DNA of 64,000 nt, taken from positions 41,100,629 through 41,164,628 of the forward strand of contig CM037787.1 in NCBI GenBank assembly GCA_021229015.1. Direction: 5' to 3'. The stretch comes from Solen grandis. Lineage: Eukaryota > Mollusca > Bivalvia > Adapedonta > Solenidae. The translations under genes and the position numbers were made by a program. The notes under the pieces were generated by a model, which saw only the letters and a list, made by a program, of their open reading frames with translations, made no database searches and was not told where the DNA came from. Of the stretch, positions 22,801 through 35,521 are shown one piece after another. How positions within the stretch are numbered: the stretch's first letter is position 1; each line of letters opens with the position of its first letter.

Positions 22801-25655
22801 GTAACGTAGGATTAAGCTACGACCATGAAATTTTTAACACTTATTCACATTGTCCTGACTTAGATCCTTAGGAGCCATTTTTTCAGATTTGTCTCCCATT
22901 GTGCCGCTAGGTGGCGTTTATTATGTAATTGATTGTATTGAAAAATCTCCAAAATCCAAAGTCGGATTTAGATACGGTTTTTTTTATTCTGTTCCTTATT
23001 GGCACCCCTACAAAATATATAGGTCTAGAAGTTCAAAAAAGATATCATTTCCTGTTCAGGAGGGGACCAAAGTTCGAATCTTGGAAATAACGCGTTTTTT
23101 AAGAGAAAATATGGTAGGTCCCTTTAAACAGAAATATTGGCCGACTTTGATAAGATAGAAGAATTTTGTTTGTTTAAACAGATTCGCAAGACCTAGCCGC
23201 ACAAAATATATAGTGTGGCAATTTCAGGAAATGCACCGTTTATCCGCTAGAGGCGTTCAAAGATCACTGAATACGGAAAAAATAAAAATTTCAAGTTTTT
23301 AAAATATTTCATTTTTCGTCATTTTTTCATGTTTTTTCGTTCTCCTGTATTTATTTCTTGTTCGATTTTCATGAAATTTTCACTGAATGTGCAGTATGAT
23401 GTTCTTAATCAGCTTATACTTTAAAATAATAAAAGGTAGTAAAGGTCAAGGTCATATCAGCAATATCGATTTTTTCTTTGACCTCATATAGCTCAAAAAC
23501 GGTAAATATTCTATCGAGACATAACGGGTATAAAATGTTATGCTTTAAGAGACCTTTCTAACGGTACCAAAATTTTAAAAGTCAGACATCAAATGAAAAA
23601 AATAATTATGAAAAAACTCAATTATAGGTACACACAGTGGTTTTCTGCATTTATCTCAGAGGTTAATCACATATCATTATAATTTTATTATCAGATTTAT
23701 AGAATGTTTATTTACCTTTCTAACGATATGCAGTTTTTGAAGATCGGGTAAAAAATGGTCGAGTTATGTTAGATTTCCCATACGTAGCGAAAGCCCAATT
23801 TTTAAAATATTTCAGTCCAACGCTTATCTTACTTGTACTGGGGTGTGTATATTTCTCAGTGTATTATTGGCCATTTGACCACAGCGTAGCTGGGATGATG
23901 TAAACAACTCGCGGTCAAGTGACTTTCCTGCAGTCTAATGCTGGTCTACCTGTACTGGTGAACTGGGGGTGTGTATAGTTCTCAGTGTATTGGCCATACG
24001 TGTCTGTATACCACGGCCGGGATGATGTTAACCTTTATTGGTTGTTTTACAAATGTAGGACACAGTTTATTTAGCTTTATAAAAAAGAGGTACAATTTCA
24101 TATAAAAAAGTGAAAGGAATGATAGAAGAAGTAACAATAGCATTGTATGAAGCTTATCTAAGTGAGAAAACCGATGATGTTGCGGATGCAACTCTAGTTT
24201 ATTTTTTTTTATTTTTCTTCTTCTGTCAAAAATTTGTCCCGAGCCTACAGTAACGTAGGATTAAGCTACGACCATGAAATTTTTAACACTTATTCACATT
24301 GTCCTGACTTAGATCCTTAGGAGCCATTTTTTCAGATTTGTCTCCCATTGTGCCGCTAGGTGGCGTTTATTATGTAATTGATTGTATTGAAAAATCTCCA
24401 AAATCCAAAGTCGGATTTAGATACGGTTTTTTTTATTCTGTTCCTTATTGGCACCCCTACAAAATAATAGGTCTAGAAGTTCAAAAAAGATATCATTTCC
24501 TGTTCAGGAGGGGACCAAAGTTCGAATCTTGGAAATAACGCGTTTTTTAAGAGAAAATATGGTAGGTCCCTTTAAACAGAAATATTGGCCGACTTTGATA
24601 AGATAGAAGAATTTTGTTTGTTTAAACAGATTCGCAAGACCTAGCCGCACAAAATATATAGTGTGGCAGTTTCAGGAAATGCACCGTTTATCCGCTAGAG
24701 GCGTTCAAAGATCACTGAATACGGAAAAAATAAAAATTTCAAGTTTTTAAAATATTTCATTTTTCGTCATTTTTTCATGTTTTTTCGTTCTCCTGTATTT
24801 ATTTCTTGTTCGATTTTCATGAAATTTTCACTGAATGTGCAGTATGATGTTCTTAATCAGCTTATACTTTAAAATAATAAAAGGTAGTAAAGGTCAAGGT
24901 CATATCAGCAATATCGATTTTTTCTTTGACCTCATATAGCTCAAAAACGGTAAATATTCTATCGAGACATAACGGGTATAAAATGTTATGCTTTAAGAGA
25001 CCTTTCTAACGGTACCAAAATTTTAAAAGTCAGACATCAAATGAAAAAAATAATTATGAAAAAACTCAATTATAGGTACACACAGTGGTTTTCTGCATTT
25101 ATCTCAGAGGTTAATCACATATCATTATAATTTTATTATCAGATTTATAGAATGTTTATTTACCTTTCTAACGATATGCAGTTTTTGAAGATCGGGTAAA
25201 AAATGGTCGAGTTATGTTAGATTTCCCATACGTAGCGAAAGCCCAATTTTTAAAATATTTCAGTCCAACGCTTATCTTACTTGTACTGGGGTGTGTATAT
25301 TTCTCAGTGTATTATTGGCCATTTGACCACAGCGTAGCTGGGATGATGTAAACAACTCGCGGTCAAGTGACTTTCCTGCAGTCTAATGCTGGTCTACCTG
25401 TACTGGTGAACTGGGGGTGTGTATAGTTCTCAGTGTATTGGCCATACGTGTCTGTATACCACGGCCGGGATGATGTTAACCTTTATTGGTTGTTTTACAA
25501 ATGTAGGACACAGTTTATTTAGCTTTATAAAAAAGAGGTACAATTTCATATAAAAAAGTGAAAGGAATGATAGAAGAAGTAACAATAGCATTGTATGAAG
25601 CTTATCTAAGTGAGAAAACCGATGATGTTGCGGATGCAACTCTAGTTTTTTTTTT
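19880..25655 (+). repeat. four-copy tandem array of ~1.45-kb unit (family B)
   Basis: Four head-to-tail copies begin at about 19880, 21338, 22750 and 24200; a fixed internal landmark recurs at 20017, 21478, 22889 and 24338, giving periods of 1461, 1411 and 1449 bp. Copies are nearly identical and each ends with GTTGCGGATGCAACTCTAGTTT followed by a T run. Copy 2 has a different, shorter segment at about 22485-22560. Copies 1 and 2 share a CCCCAACAAAA variant while 3 and 4 have CCCCTACAAAA. Copy 4 lacks two bases at about 24466. Blocks such as TTCACTGAATGTGCAGTATG, AAAGGTCAAGGTCATAT, CTCAAAAACGGTAAATATTC and GTCGAGTTATG match families A and C in order. No frame is conserved in all four, so it is non-coding. 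Confidence 0.93.
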
Positions 25656-27720
25656 TTTCATGTTTTCTAACAAATCGAATGAAACTTCTAAACAAAGATA
25701 GATGCTGGAACACAGATATATAGCCTATCTATCCCGACCCCTTTTTACATTTGCAGATATTTTAACTCATTTTTTTTTATTTTCTTGAAACGATCCATCG
25801 TCGAATATCCCAGATTAACTTATTCATAATGATAGATGATCTGTCGATCGACAATGAAAATGATCAGTGATGTCGTGATATTGAAACATTGAAGGTGTAT
25901 AGTGCCTATATGATCTATGGGCATTATGGGTGGAGCTTTTTGCGACGGTGACTGATTACGTCATGTTTTGAATGTAGCCTTATACAAAGTAACCAGTGAT
26001 ACTGACTCTACCTATCACGGTTACTGTCAATTAAACGGGAGTCGGATCCATAATGCAAGGACAAAGACAAAGCTTATGGCTTACGTGATAAACTGAAAAT
26101 ATGTTATTGTTTATATTTTAAATTTACGGATTTATCGCAATATTAACGATAACGAATACATACATGTATAAGATTGTCATCTTGACCCATAGAGTTTTGG
26201 CGGATAATCCCTTCGTAATGAAGGGAAGTCTGTAAAATTAAATTAACTAATTCCTAGTAATGATTAAAGGGAGGTAACAAATACAACACTACTATTAGGG
26301 CTAACACCAATAATCTCCCATTTATCAGTGGATTTTATATCGAATGTGCACGCGATAGATTTAGTTACCGAGAGCGAAAGTGATAACATGAATATCAAAA
26401 GGTGGATTCACTTTTAATTCATTTAAGAGTTATTCTTTTTTACTAAGTCAGATAAATATTTGAAAACAAATTAGTAATTTGACTGGAACAACTCGAGATT
26501 TAAACCCACTGATGCTGAAAACACTACTCTGCATACATCGACTGGAGAGTACAGGTTGAATTAAACATTAAATATAAGTCTTTAATAATGCTTTTGTATT
26601 TGTTTTCATTGCGTGTTTTGCTGAGGTGCAATGCGGGGGTAAAACGTACACTCATTTGATATAATATTGTATAATTACCAAATGTAATTTATATATTAAA
26701 TTTAATTGAAACACAAAATATAAACGAAAACAATAAAATGACATTTATTTATCTTTCACATATACATTTTCATATGATTTTTAATTGCTTTGCAGGAAAT
26801 ATATTCTACCGCGCAACAGTGATATCATTCACAACAACAAAATAAATAACTTTGTAATAATTTTCAGTCATATAATGACTTACTTCATGTAAATAAACAA
26901 TTATATTATAATTTAAAATTAGATATAAACCTTCAGCAATGCTATCTGGAAAACATGATTTCCATTGCGTGTTACATTTCATCCATTGCGCCAAATATTT
27001 TTAATTGCGTGTTTTAGGCTAACCCGGGAAAACTCAATTAGAGTTATCGTTCTTGTTTCCTGTTAAATGAAATTGAAACTCGTGTGAAAATAACTCAGAA
27101 ATCTTCAATCCAGCTCATTAGGGAGAGGTACATACACACATTCCATTTTTATTGATTATTTAATCTACTGTATTTATCAAACTGCCATCATTGTTAGAGA
27201 TGTAACGCGGGTCTCTTTATAACGTATAATTTCAATAGTGGGTGGGGGTAGATACTTTTATATTCAGAAAACCCAATGCAGTGAATGATAGTTTAAAGCA
27301 CGAATTAGAGTCAAATCATGCCGAACGATTGGCATTATTAATGTTATTATTTTTTATAATATCAATTTATTATTATAGACTATGTGTTTAAGCTTTGACG
27401 AAAACTTCTACTTTCGTTTTCGTATTTAGGACATTTTGTAATAAACCATGTACGTCTATTTGATATACTTGTTTGTGTAGTAAATAATAGATGTAGATTT
27501 ATACATTGCTGTCATTGTTTAAGCTTTATTCTCGATGAGGATTAAATATGTTTTAATAAATAATGATAATCGTAATGTGTTGCTCAGTTCCACAGAATAG
27601 ATTTATCCTTTTAAAGAATGACTGGTAAAAAAAATACTTATGAACAATGATAGATGTAATAATTGAGAATCATACAACAAAAAGATTATCAAGTTCAATT
27701 GAGACATGTGAATGTAATCT
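25656..27720. other. intergenic, no gene seen
   Basis: AT-rich and without coding signal. A segment near 27390-27435 (CTACTTTCGTTTTCG, TTAGGACAT) resembles one near 32365-32395, so an old dispersed repeat is probably present, but its borders are not visible. Confidence 0.5.
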
Positions 27721-27734
27721 AACAATTTAAGAAA

Positions 27735-29060
27735 AAAAAGCCAGAGAGGGATTTGAACACATGACCCCTCAAATGGTTGTAGTAAGGGTGGTCAAGAGAA
27801 TAAATTCACTGTTCAAATGATTCATAAATACTTTGTGGATTATTGAAAAACATCCACCTTATATTCTGAATTGATAAAGCCCTGGGGTCACAGTACAGAG
27901 AACAAATATATATATATTTTAATTCAATGGCAACACATTTATAAACGGTAAGACCAAAATGATCAGACGAGAGAAGTGTATAGCCAGACTAGTGGCGCAT
28001 TTCAGGGATTGACACTGACAGTGTCCCGAAATCCCGAGGATAGTCAGGACACCAAAAATAGGGATGGGATTCCAGAATTGAAATGTCAGATGTTCCGTTG
28101 GGGCAATTTTCCTATTAAAAGTACATTTAACAGCCACATTTGTTGGAAACCTATGTAATCATTTCATAAAACTTAGCCACCAATTGATATATAAATAAAG
28201 CTGTCATATGTCTGAATGACATGACAGGGACTCTTTAATTTTCAGGAGGGACTCCTGAATTTCAAAGCAGGTATTCTGCCAGATTATGCGGTTTAAGAGT
28301 TATTGTTAAACTTACACTGGCACTTACACAAATCTTTTACTTTGGGCCACATGCTGCATTTGGAAAATGTCCCTGAATTCATAGGACATAACAAATTGCT
28401 ATGATCTTGTCAAACCAAAAGGCAGTATGTACAGATGAACCCCATTTTTGGCACCAAATGTATCCAGGTAGAAAGAATGTGAAAATGGACCAGGATTCGA
28501 ACACAGGACCTATGGCATACAATGCGAGAGCATACACGAATGTGTATTTGAAATTTGTCCATGAAAAAAAAATTCTTGATATACCCAAGTGTGATATACA
28601 CTAGAGAACTATACTGTAACGATCCCACATTTTGCCAGGAACTAGAACCAGTACCATACAGATTTAATTAGAATAAAAGTTTGCCCTCTGTCTGTCCATC
28701 CATAAATCTGGATCCCACTATAAATTAAAAACTGTTTAAGATAAAATAACGAATAGATGGCAGCATGGAGATTCTGCACGCCACTTTTTTTTCTTGGACC
28801 AAAATTCAGGTTGCTATGGTAACAGAAAAATTATACACCTCAACGATAGTTGACTCATGTGTTGCGTGCAACACCAGTTATTATTGTTTACACAAATTTC
28901 ACTGCGACAAGGGTAACTAATTGGGCATTACATAATCAAGTGTAGAAAATGTGCAGTCGTGTAGAAAATATACAGTCATAGATCAGGATTTGAACCCGAG
29001 AAGCAGGCCCTACATGTTTGGAGCTCAACAAACTGAGATACCATACTGCTTACACATTAT
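27735..29060 (-). repeat. tRNA-like (SINE-derived) fragments
   Basis: Three minus-strand segments carry a degenerate pol III B-box: GTGTTCAAATCCC (about 27748-27762), TGTTCGAATCCTG (about 28494-28507) and GGGTTCAAATCCTG (about 28984-28999). Each has a short tRNA-like stretch 5' of it. None folds into a convincing complete cloverleaf by eye, so they are read as remnants of tRNA-derived retroposons. The rest of the interval is unassigned. Confidence 0.45.
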
Positions 29061-29234
29061 CTTACCAATATTGGCTACTTGAAGTAACTAAATGAAGGCA
29101 TCTGCTGAAAGGCTTGAGATCTTACTTGTTTGATAGTATAATGTTTCTCAAGGGACTTGAATTAACTGTTGGAGTATATTATTCTTGCTCACTGTAATCC
29201 TACAACAATCTTTCGTCGATCTTGTTGACCAAAT

Positions 29235-29475
29235 GCCTAGATTATTCCCTCCCTAACACCCAGGTTGTAGGTTCAATTCTTGGCTATGACATACCAAAGT
29301 CCTTTAAAATGGAACTGGTATTGCAGCTAAATTCCTTTGTCTGAGACTCAGGATAATGTGATAAGTTGTGGTAAACAGGTAATGCCACTTTTCTGTTGAG
29401 TGTGATACTGCATGAGCAGCACAATAACTGTATGTATTGTCCCTAAAATGGCTGAAATACTGTTGATGTGTCTTT
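29235..29475 (+). repeat. SINE family 2, diverged copy
   Basis: GTAGGTTCAATTCTTGGC, GACATACCAAAGTCC, CTCAGGATAATGTGA and GGCTGAAATACTGT match the ordered segments of the better copy at 35522-35795. It is old and mutated. Confidence 0.55.
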
Positions 29476-30697
29476 TTAAACTGATAAAACAAGGATTTTT
29501 GCTAGGAAGAAATCTTTGTCATTGCATTGTTTTCATCTTCTGACCTACAAACAATTTTGTCATGTATATGCATTTGTAGGATAATTAAAACATGTTATCC
29601 TTTAAGGTAATCCATCCATCATTAAATTATAACCATTATCCATGAAATGCTTAAAACGACTTCAGTGCAGATGCAAGCGTCAACTGACATGGAATAAAAG
29701 GCTATTTTGCTTTAAGCCTATAAAGGCTTGCATTTACTATACAATTCCCACTATCATTTCATGGACTATGATCACCATTAAATAATGGATGGTTTACCTT
29801 AAATGCAAGCTTACCCTTAAAAGTTGGGTACTGATTATTTAAATTTGATTCTTGTATTTAGTGCTCTAGATAAAAGAAACAGTTAACCAGGAAAATATAA
29901 CTTGACATTGTATCATGTCACTTAGGCCTTATCACAGATTTCTAATTATATACATACAGAGTACATTAATAACAGATCAGTCTTTGACTTGACTGAGATA
30001 CCTATATATTTGATTGTTGCTCACTTTTTACTTTTATATATTATTTTATAATTTGATGGAATTTGTGATTTTAGTTTTTGGGTATTACATATATATAATT
30101 ATATTTTATGTTTAAATATAATTATATTTTATACATATATATAATTATATTTTATGTCTCCCATATTTCATCCTGAGAGGTTTTGTACTATTATTTTTAC
30201 AATATTTTATCATTTGTAAAAATATATGTACAAAAGTGAGACTTTAATATACTGTGTGTCTGTTATGGTTATAATAATGAGTGATTGATTTTGAAATTCT
30301 GAAAATATTGTACATGTGCAGCCCTTGGCACTTACTTTTACAAAACTATCAAAGTGAAAAAAAAACAACTGTTTAAAATTCATGTTGCAAATCAAACGGA
30401 ATTATATGACAGTTTTAATACCTGTCTAGACTCCATCTGTGTGTTATTCCTCTTCAAATAGGAACCATTGAACTCCAGTTACTTATGTATAACATTTCAA
30501 AATAGCATACATACATATATTCCATATTTTATTTCCATTTTAGAATTCCACATTAAGCAACTGCTAAAATTTTCAACAGGTATTCTTACAACTGTTGTTT
30601 TTCTGGTGTAAGTTGGTTGTTTATTTGGCTAAAAATGGAATGGAAGTTGTAATTTGCTGAAAATTTGCTTGCATCTTATGCCTCAAATCCCTTTTTA
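29476..30697. other. intergenic, AT-rich
   Basis: No gene seen. A duplicated TATATATAATTATATTTTATGT-like stretch lies at about 30090-30160. Confidence 0.5.
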
Positions 30698-31447
30698 GCT
30701 CAGTTAAGCGCTTGTGCTCAGGGTGAGCTTTTGTGACCACTTTTTGTCTGTCGTGCATTGTCCATCATCCGTCGTCAACAATTGATTATGAACTCTCTAG
30801 AGGTCACAGGTTTGGCCCAATCTTAATGAAACTTGGTCAGGATGTTTGTCTACATGATATCTCGGACGAGTTCGAAATTGGGTCACATGGGGTCAAAAAA
30901 TAGGTCACCAGGTCAGATCTTATAAAAAAAACCTTGTGAACACTCTAGAGGCCACAGTTTTGGTCCAATCTTAATGAAAGTTGGTCAGGGTGGTTGCCTA
31001 CATAATATTTTGGAAAGATTCGAAATTGGGTCACGTGGGGTCAAAAACTAGGTCACCAGGTCAAATCTTAGAAAAACCTTGTGAACACTAGAAGCCACAG
31101 TTTTGGCCCAATCTTCATGAAACTTGGACAGGATTTTTGTCTACATGACATCTCGGATGAGTTCAAAATTGGGTCATGTGGGGTCAAAAACTAGGTCACC
31201 AGATCAAATCTTAGAAAACCTTGTGAACTCTCTACAGGCCTACATTTTTGTCCCAGTCTTCATTAAACTTAATAGGAATGATGACTGCATGAATTTCCAG
31301 TTGAGTGCAAATTCAGGTAGGATCAATATGTAGGTCACTTAGTCAAATTTTAGAAAAACACTTAAGATGCCAGATTTTTTTTCATTATGCCTAACACAGC
31401 CATCTTACTCAGGTGAGCGACACAGGGCCATCTTGGCCCTCTTGTTT
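30698..31447 (+). mobile_element. GGTGAGC-type element with internal ~143-bp repeats
   Basis: The left end TTTTTAGCTCA is followed by GTGCTCAGGGTGAGCTTTTGTG and a CCATCATCCGTCGTC stretch. The right end is CTCAGGTGAGCGACACAGGG then CCATCTTGGCCCTCTTGTTT. The inside has about four units of 139-148 bp, marked by TAGGTCACCAGGTCA (30901, 31049, 31192 and a degenerate one at 31331) with GCCACAGTTTTGGCCCAATC and AAACTTGGTCAGGATG. The architecture is familiar from non-autonomous elements spread widely in bivalve genomes. The 69-codon frame at 31124 lies in these repeats and is not a gene. Confidence 0.8.
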
Positions 31448-32964
31448 ATTGTTGATGTTGTTGTTGGAAAAAATAGCACCAGGAACAAAAAATGGTGCCA
31501 CGAATGTGAGTGACGAAAATTTATGGTACCCAGTATATATGGCACCAAGATTTTATGGCAACTTACCTTAATAAGTATGGAGATTGACAAAAGTAAACAT
31601 GTCCTTTTAAGATGGATAAATATTTATAAGGTAATCGGGATTTGGTAATTTTATGTTGTTATAATAACCCACATAGAAAGCATTAAGTCTGATACAAAGC
31701 CGTGTAACATCTAAAAGTCACATCATGCTACCCCTAACAATTAGCTCATTGCAATTCTTTCCCTCTTTAATTCTCTTACCTGCAGTTAATAAGATTTCCT
31801 TCAATATGTATTATCTTTATCAAAAAGGCGAACTAAACAACAATACATGTATATCATTATTTTATTTAACATTTGTATCTGACAAAAAATTAAGTGACCC
31901 AGCAGTTCTGCAGTTTGATGAGCTCCTTTAAATTGAGGCACATACAAAACTTCTGTGCTTTCAGTGCTTTGATTGCAGTATCCGCGTTTAATTCATTTAG
32001 AGTTGTCTCTCTTTTTCTAAGAAAAGAAAGCAGAAACAAATCGGGACAGGCAGAAAAAAAGTTGAAAATTCACAGGTATCACTCGGTATATTGTGTTTCT
32101 TTAATGCACCAGTCAGTGAGTGAGTGATTATGTTGGTTGGCTAATCAAGCATGCAAACGAAACGTACACCAGTCTCATCTTTTTAAATATCGTCGGATTG
32201 GTCCTTATCCCTGAATACATTAATTTTGTATAAATACTAAATAATGGCCTTCATTTATTTATTATAAATATAATAATTATTTATTATAATCAATACGTAT
32301 TAAACTGTATTGATGATTTACGAATACAAGTATGTATAAGATTGTCTAAGACTATTGAAACAGTTTATGCTACTTTCGATTTCGAGTTAGGACATGTTTC
32401 ACATCTGCTTCTCTCTCTCTCTCTCTCTCTTATTCAGATCATTTCATATCTGGTATGAGGAGAACGTGAATGTTGTATAAAGGGAGTAAGGATAAACAGA
32501 AATAAAGCTGTGTTTCTTGTGGCATGACTAAAATGTGGCACCTGGTGCATGCCCCACTACAATTTCCCGACCATACATAAATGTAGACATAACCTACAAA
32601 TACCCACAATAATGCACGATTTTACAGTTTAAAATTAAAAATAAAATCAAAGAGGAGTTCCCCCTGATCACCAGTGAAACCAAAGCTAGGCCCTTCTCAA
32701 TGCTCAGGCAAAGCATTGTCACTACCTACATTTTTATATAGTCCCCCCCCACCTGAACTTTTTGATCCGGTACAGTAAAACCTAGCCCCCCCCCCCCACC
32801 AACACACACACGTGCGCCTGTATGATGTTTTGTTATTTTTTATTTTTTTTTAATCTATGGAATAAGCAGAATAATTATAGAATTGTACATGATAAACTTG
32901 AAATGATCTTTAATATCATGCTTGCATATTTTAAAATCATATTACATCTATAATCGTTTGCAAT
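31448..32964. other. intergenic, no gene seen
   Basis: No supported gene. It contains a (CT)n microsatellite at about 32409-32430 and short poly-C tracts at about 32741-32800. Confidence 0.55.
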
Positions 32965-32974
32965 TTATGCACGG

Positions 32975-33195
32975 GTCGCCAGTGTACTGGTAATTAAGTA
33001 GTTTATCCCTTAATTGAAAGGACTTGGGTTCAAACCCCTTTCGAAACATACCAAAACCATTAAGTCGGCAATGCTATATTGTCTATGCATTGCGTTCAGC
33101 ATAGTTGCTTAGTTCCGGGACTGGTAAACCCCCGGTGTCAAAACAATATGACTGGGTGTGGTGTAATACCATTCGTCTACATGCACGCAACCTTA
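32975..33195 (+). repeat. SINE family 2, diverged copy
   Basis: A B-box-like GGGTTCAAACCCC (about 33028-33041), then ACATACCAAAACCATTAAGTCG, CAGCATAGTTGCTTAGTTCC, GGGACTGGTAAACC and GACTGGGTGTGGTGTAATACC, in the same order as the copy at 35522. Confidence 0.6.
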
Positions 33196-33369
33196 GCAAT
33201 ACCAGGCCGTCAACTGATTCCTATATTTTCCTATAATTTTTAAAGAAATCCTATATTTTTGAAAACCTATATTTTCCTATATTTTGATTTTTTTTTCTAT
33301 ATTTTTGGCCAAATAATGTCGCAAATCAAAATGAAAGAAAAAGTGTATTTCTGCCTCTAGATAACTACA

Positions 33370-33550
33370 AATTTGCAGTTGAAAACTGTCCTTTATCTGC
33401 CAGAGCATCTCCATCTTTGAAAGGTTCAGTGGCTAATCCATTTGGACATCTTTGATGCAGGGTTTGCCAATCTACAAATTGTAAAACAATATCCCAGCTA
33501 GGCCAAATTGTTAAAAATTCTTCTGCTTCAGGGGTGGGGATGGGGGCATA
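33370..33550 (-). pseudogene. coding-like fragment, unknown
   Basis: The minus strand is open for about 55 codons and includes the peptide WPSWDIVLQFVDWQTLHQRC, ending at a TAG near 33373. Trp-rich, non-repetitive content is unusual for random AT-rich DNA. I do not recognise the family. The flanks (33190-33310) are a CCTATATTTT-type repeat, so this may be part of a decayed mobile element. Confidence 0.25.
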
Positions 33551-34214
33551 TGATGTTGATCAGCTATCTTTGACTACCAAAATGATAAAATTGAAACCAG
33601 TCATCAGATTAGGAATATGCATTTAAGGCATATTCTTACTTGCACTAATATATCTTGTTTACAGCAGTCATCACTTAGAGATCTAAAAGCTTCAGTATAC
33701 TTGTAAAACATGAATGTTGGAAAATTAATATGAAACTATAAAATCAGAATTTACATCAGTACTTGAAATTAAAGCAAACTTTGTACTTAACAATATTTAT
33801 TTATGACAGTGAATGGAGTTATGCATTGAGATAAGATTGCATAATATTTCAATAAAATATTTTAGATATTTAAGGAAGAAAAAAGTCATACATTAACATT
33901 TTGACAATATCATGAAAGTTCTGATAAACGTGTTATAAATAAATAGTTATTAAATGGTCTTGGAAATACAAGAGAAATGTTTATAATAAAAAAAATTCTA
34001 ATCAAATGGTATTTTAATCTGGCTCTCTACATAAGCACGTCTCATTAGTTTCAGATCTGAAGAAATATCCTATCAGATGGAAAATACATTTCAACATATT
34101 TTGTATGTAATTAGATTTCAGAAAATGAAAATGTTCCATGTAACCACAAAACAACCAATTTGGAATGCCTTTATTTTTCTGGAAGATATAAGAAATGCTG
34201 TTCTTTTCCAAATC

Positions 34215-34620
34215 TCACATACAACTGTTGACCTTTTTGGGGAGATTTACCATGCGTTTTTCATATGCTGGGGTGAAACACTTATTAGCTAATTTAGCTT
34301 GTCCGTTTTCCAAAGGTATTGTCATCAGACTCATCACTCTGGTGTTGTCATTGGCATCATCGTTGTGGTGAAAAACTTTAACCTTGGCTATAACTTCTAA
34401 ACCATTAAATCTTCTGTCATCAAACTTCACATAATTGTTCACTATCACATGGGCTTCATTCTCATCAAAGGCCATAACTTCTTTAGAAAAAAATACATTG
34501 TAAAACTAACTTTGGCCATATTTTCAAAACTATTTCACCATCTGTCACATACGTGTTTAGTTTCAAAAGAACTATATTCTCATCAAGGGCTAGAACTAGT
34601 CTATTGTCACCTAATTTATC
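34215..34620 (-). repeat. dispersed repeat with two related segments
   Basis: Minus-strand segments around 34400-34475 and 34510-34600 resemble each other (ATGAGAAT, a stretch of about 60 bp, TGGCCAAAG or AGCCAAGG). The first continues with GATGATGCCAATGACAACAC and a ...AATACCTTTGGAAAACGG... stretch, which I associate with a repeat common in mollusc sequence. An 86-codon frame covers the first segment but has no supporting domain. Confidence 0.4.
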
Positions 34621-35148
34621 TCCTTCTAAAACCAAACATACGAGCGTTGGCATCCACAGGCATTTATCAATATGGGATACATAGGGTATACATAAATGTA
34701 TTTAAAAAAGAATAACTGGGATTCATAATTTTCTGAGGTAGGAGTCTGATGCCTGCTTTTATAGATATTTGAGCTACATGCAACTGAACTTATATATAAC
34801 ACCTTCATAGACCTATTCATCTGAAAAGGCAGCCATACAATGAAGATTTGTGGTCGAAAGTTGATATATATTTAAGAAATCTGCAGTAATATTTTCAAAC
34901 AATTACTAAAATCTTAACATAAAAGAGACATTCTTGACTGGAATAAGAACAAAAAATTCTAATCTGGAAATCCCTAGGAGACCTTATTTAGGGTGTAATT
35001 TTGAAAATATTCTAGGAGATCCTTCAAACCCCCTTCCAGTCAGAAAAAAATGGAGTTATCAAGCACCCTGTATTTTTAAATTCTGGCTGAAGCACACAGC
35101 GTCCATGGTCAGTGTGAGTTTTGCTGCAGTTTAGCATGGTGAAGATTT
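34621..35148. other. intergenic, no gene seen
   Basis: No supported feature. Confidence 0.5.
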
Positions 35149-35270
35149 TGAAGGTCGGTGGTTTTACCCGGATGCCTCCGTGCATTCGAGGTCTTCCTCC
35201 ACCTGTAATTAGATGGACGTCGCTATATGACTGAAATGATGTCGAAGCGACGGTAAAAACAAATAGTCAA
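35149..35270 (+). repeat. SINE family 1, 3' part only
   Basis: GGTCGGTGGTTTTACCCGG, GCATTCGAGGTCTTCCTCC, ACCTGTAATTAGATGGACGT, CGCTATATGACTGAAAT and CGACGGTAAA match the 3' half of the intact copy at 48348-48595. The tRNA-like head is missing, as expected from 5'-truncated retroposition. Confidence 0.75.
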
Positions 35271-35521
35271 GTCTACTCAAATCATGAAAGGTGTGCTTAT
35301 TTTCGCGATGTTCATAGATATACTGAATCATTAAACACGTACTGCCTGTTACATATTGTAAGGACAATCATAGGACTTAATAAGAATGATCTGTTTCTAG
35401 GGATTTCAAATATTCATAAAAAAAATATTGTAAAAACAGATAAAATTAATTAAAAAAATTCTTACAAACGTTTATCAAACATTTTTAAAAGTAACTTCAC
35501 AACCTAAAATATTCAAAACTG

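Noticed and set aside
20017..24538. 89-aa frame MSPIVPLGGVYYVIDCIEKS... repeated in the 1.45-kb copies as a conserved small protein
   Set aside because: It is repeated only because the DNA unit is repeated. In copy 4 a two-base deletion shifts it, and there is no domain or start context.
21112..25639. 69-aa minus-strand frame MHPQHHRFSHLDKLHTMLLL in three copies
   Set aside because: Same duplication effect; the Leu-rich part is a translated repeat, and copy 2 lacks it.
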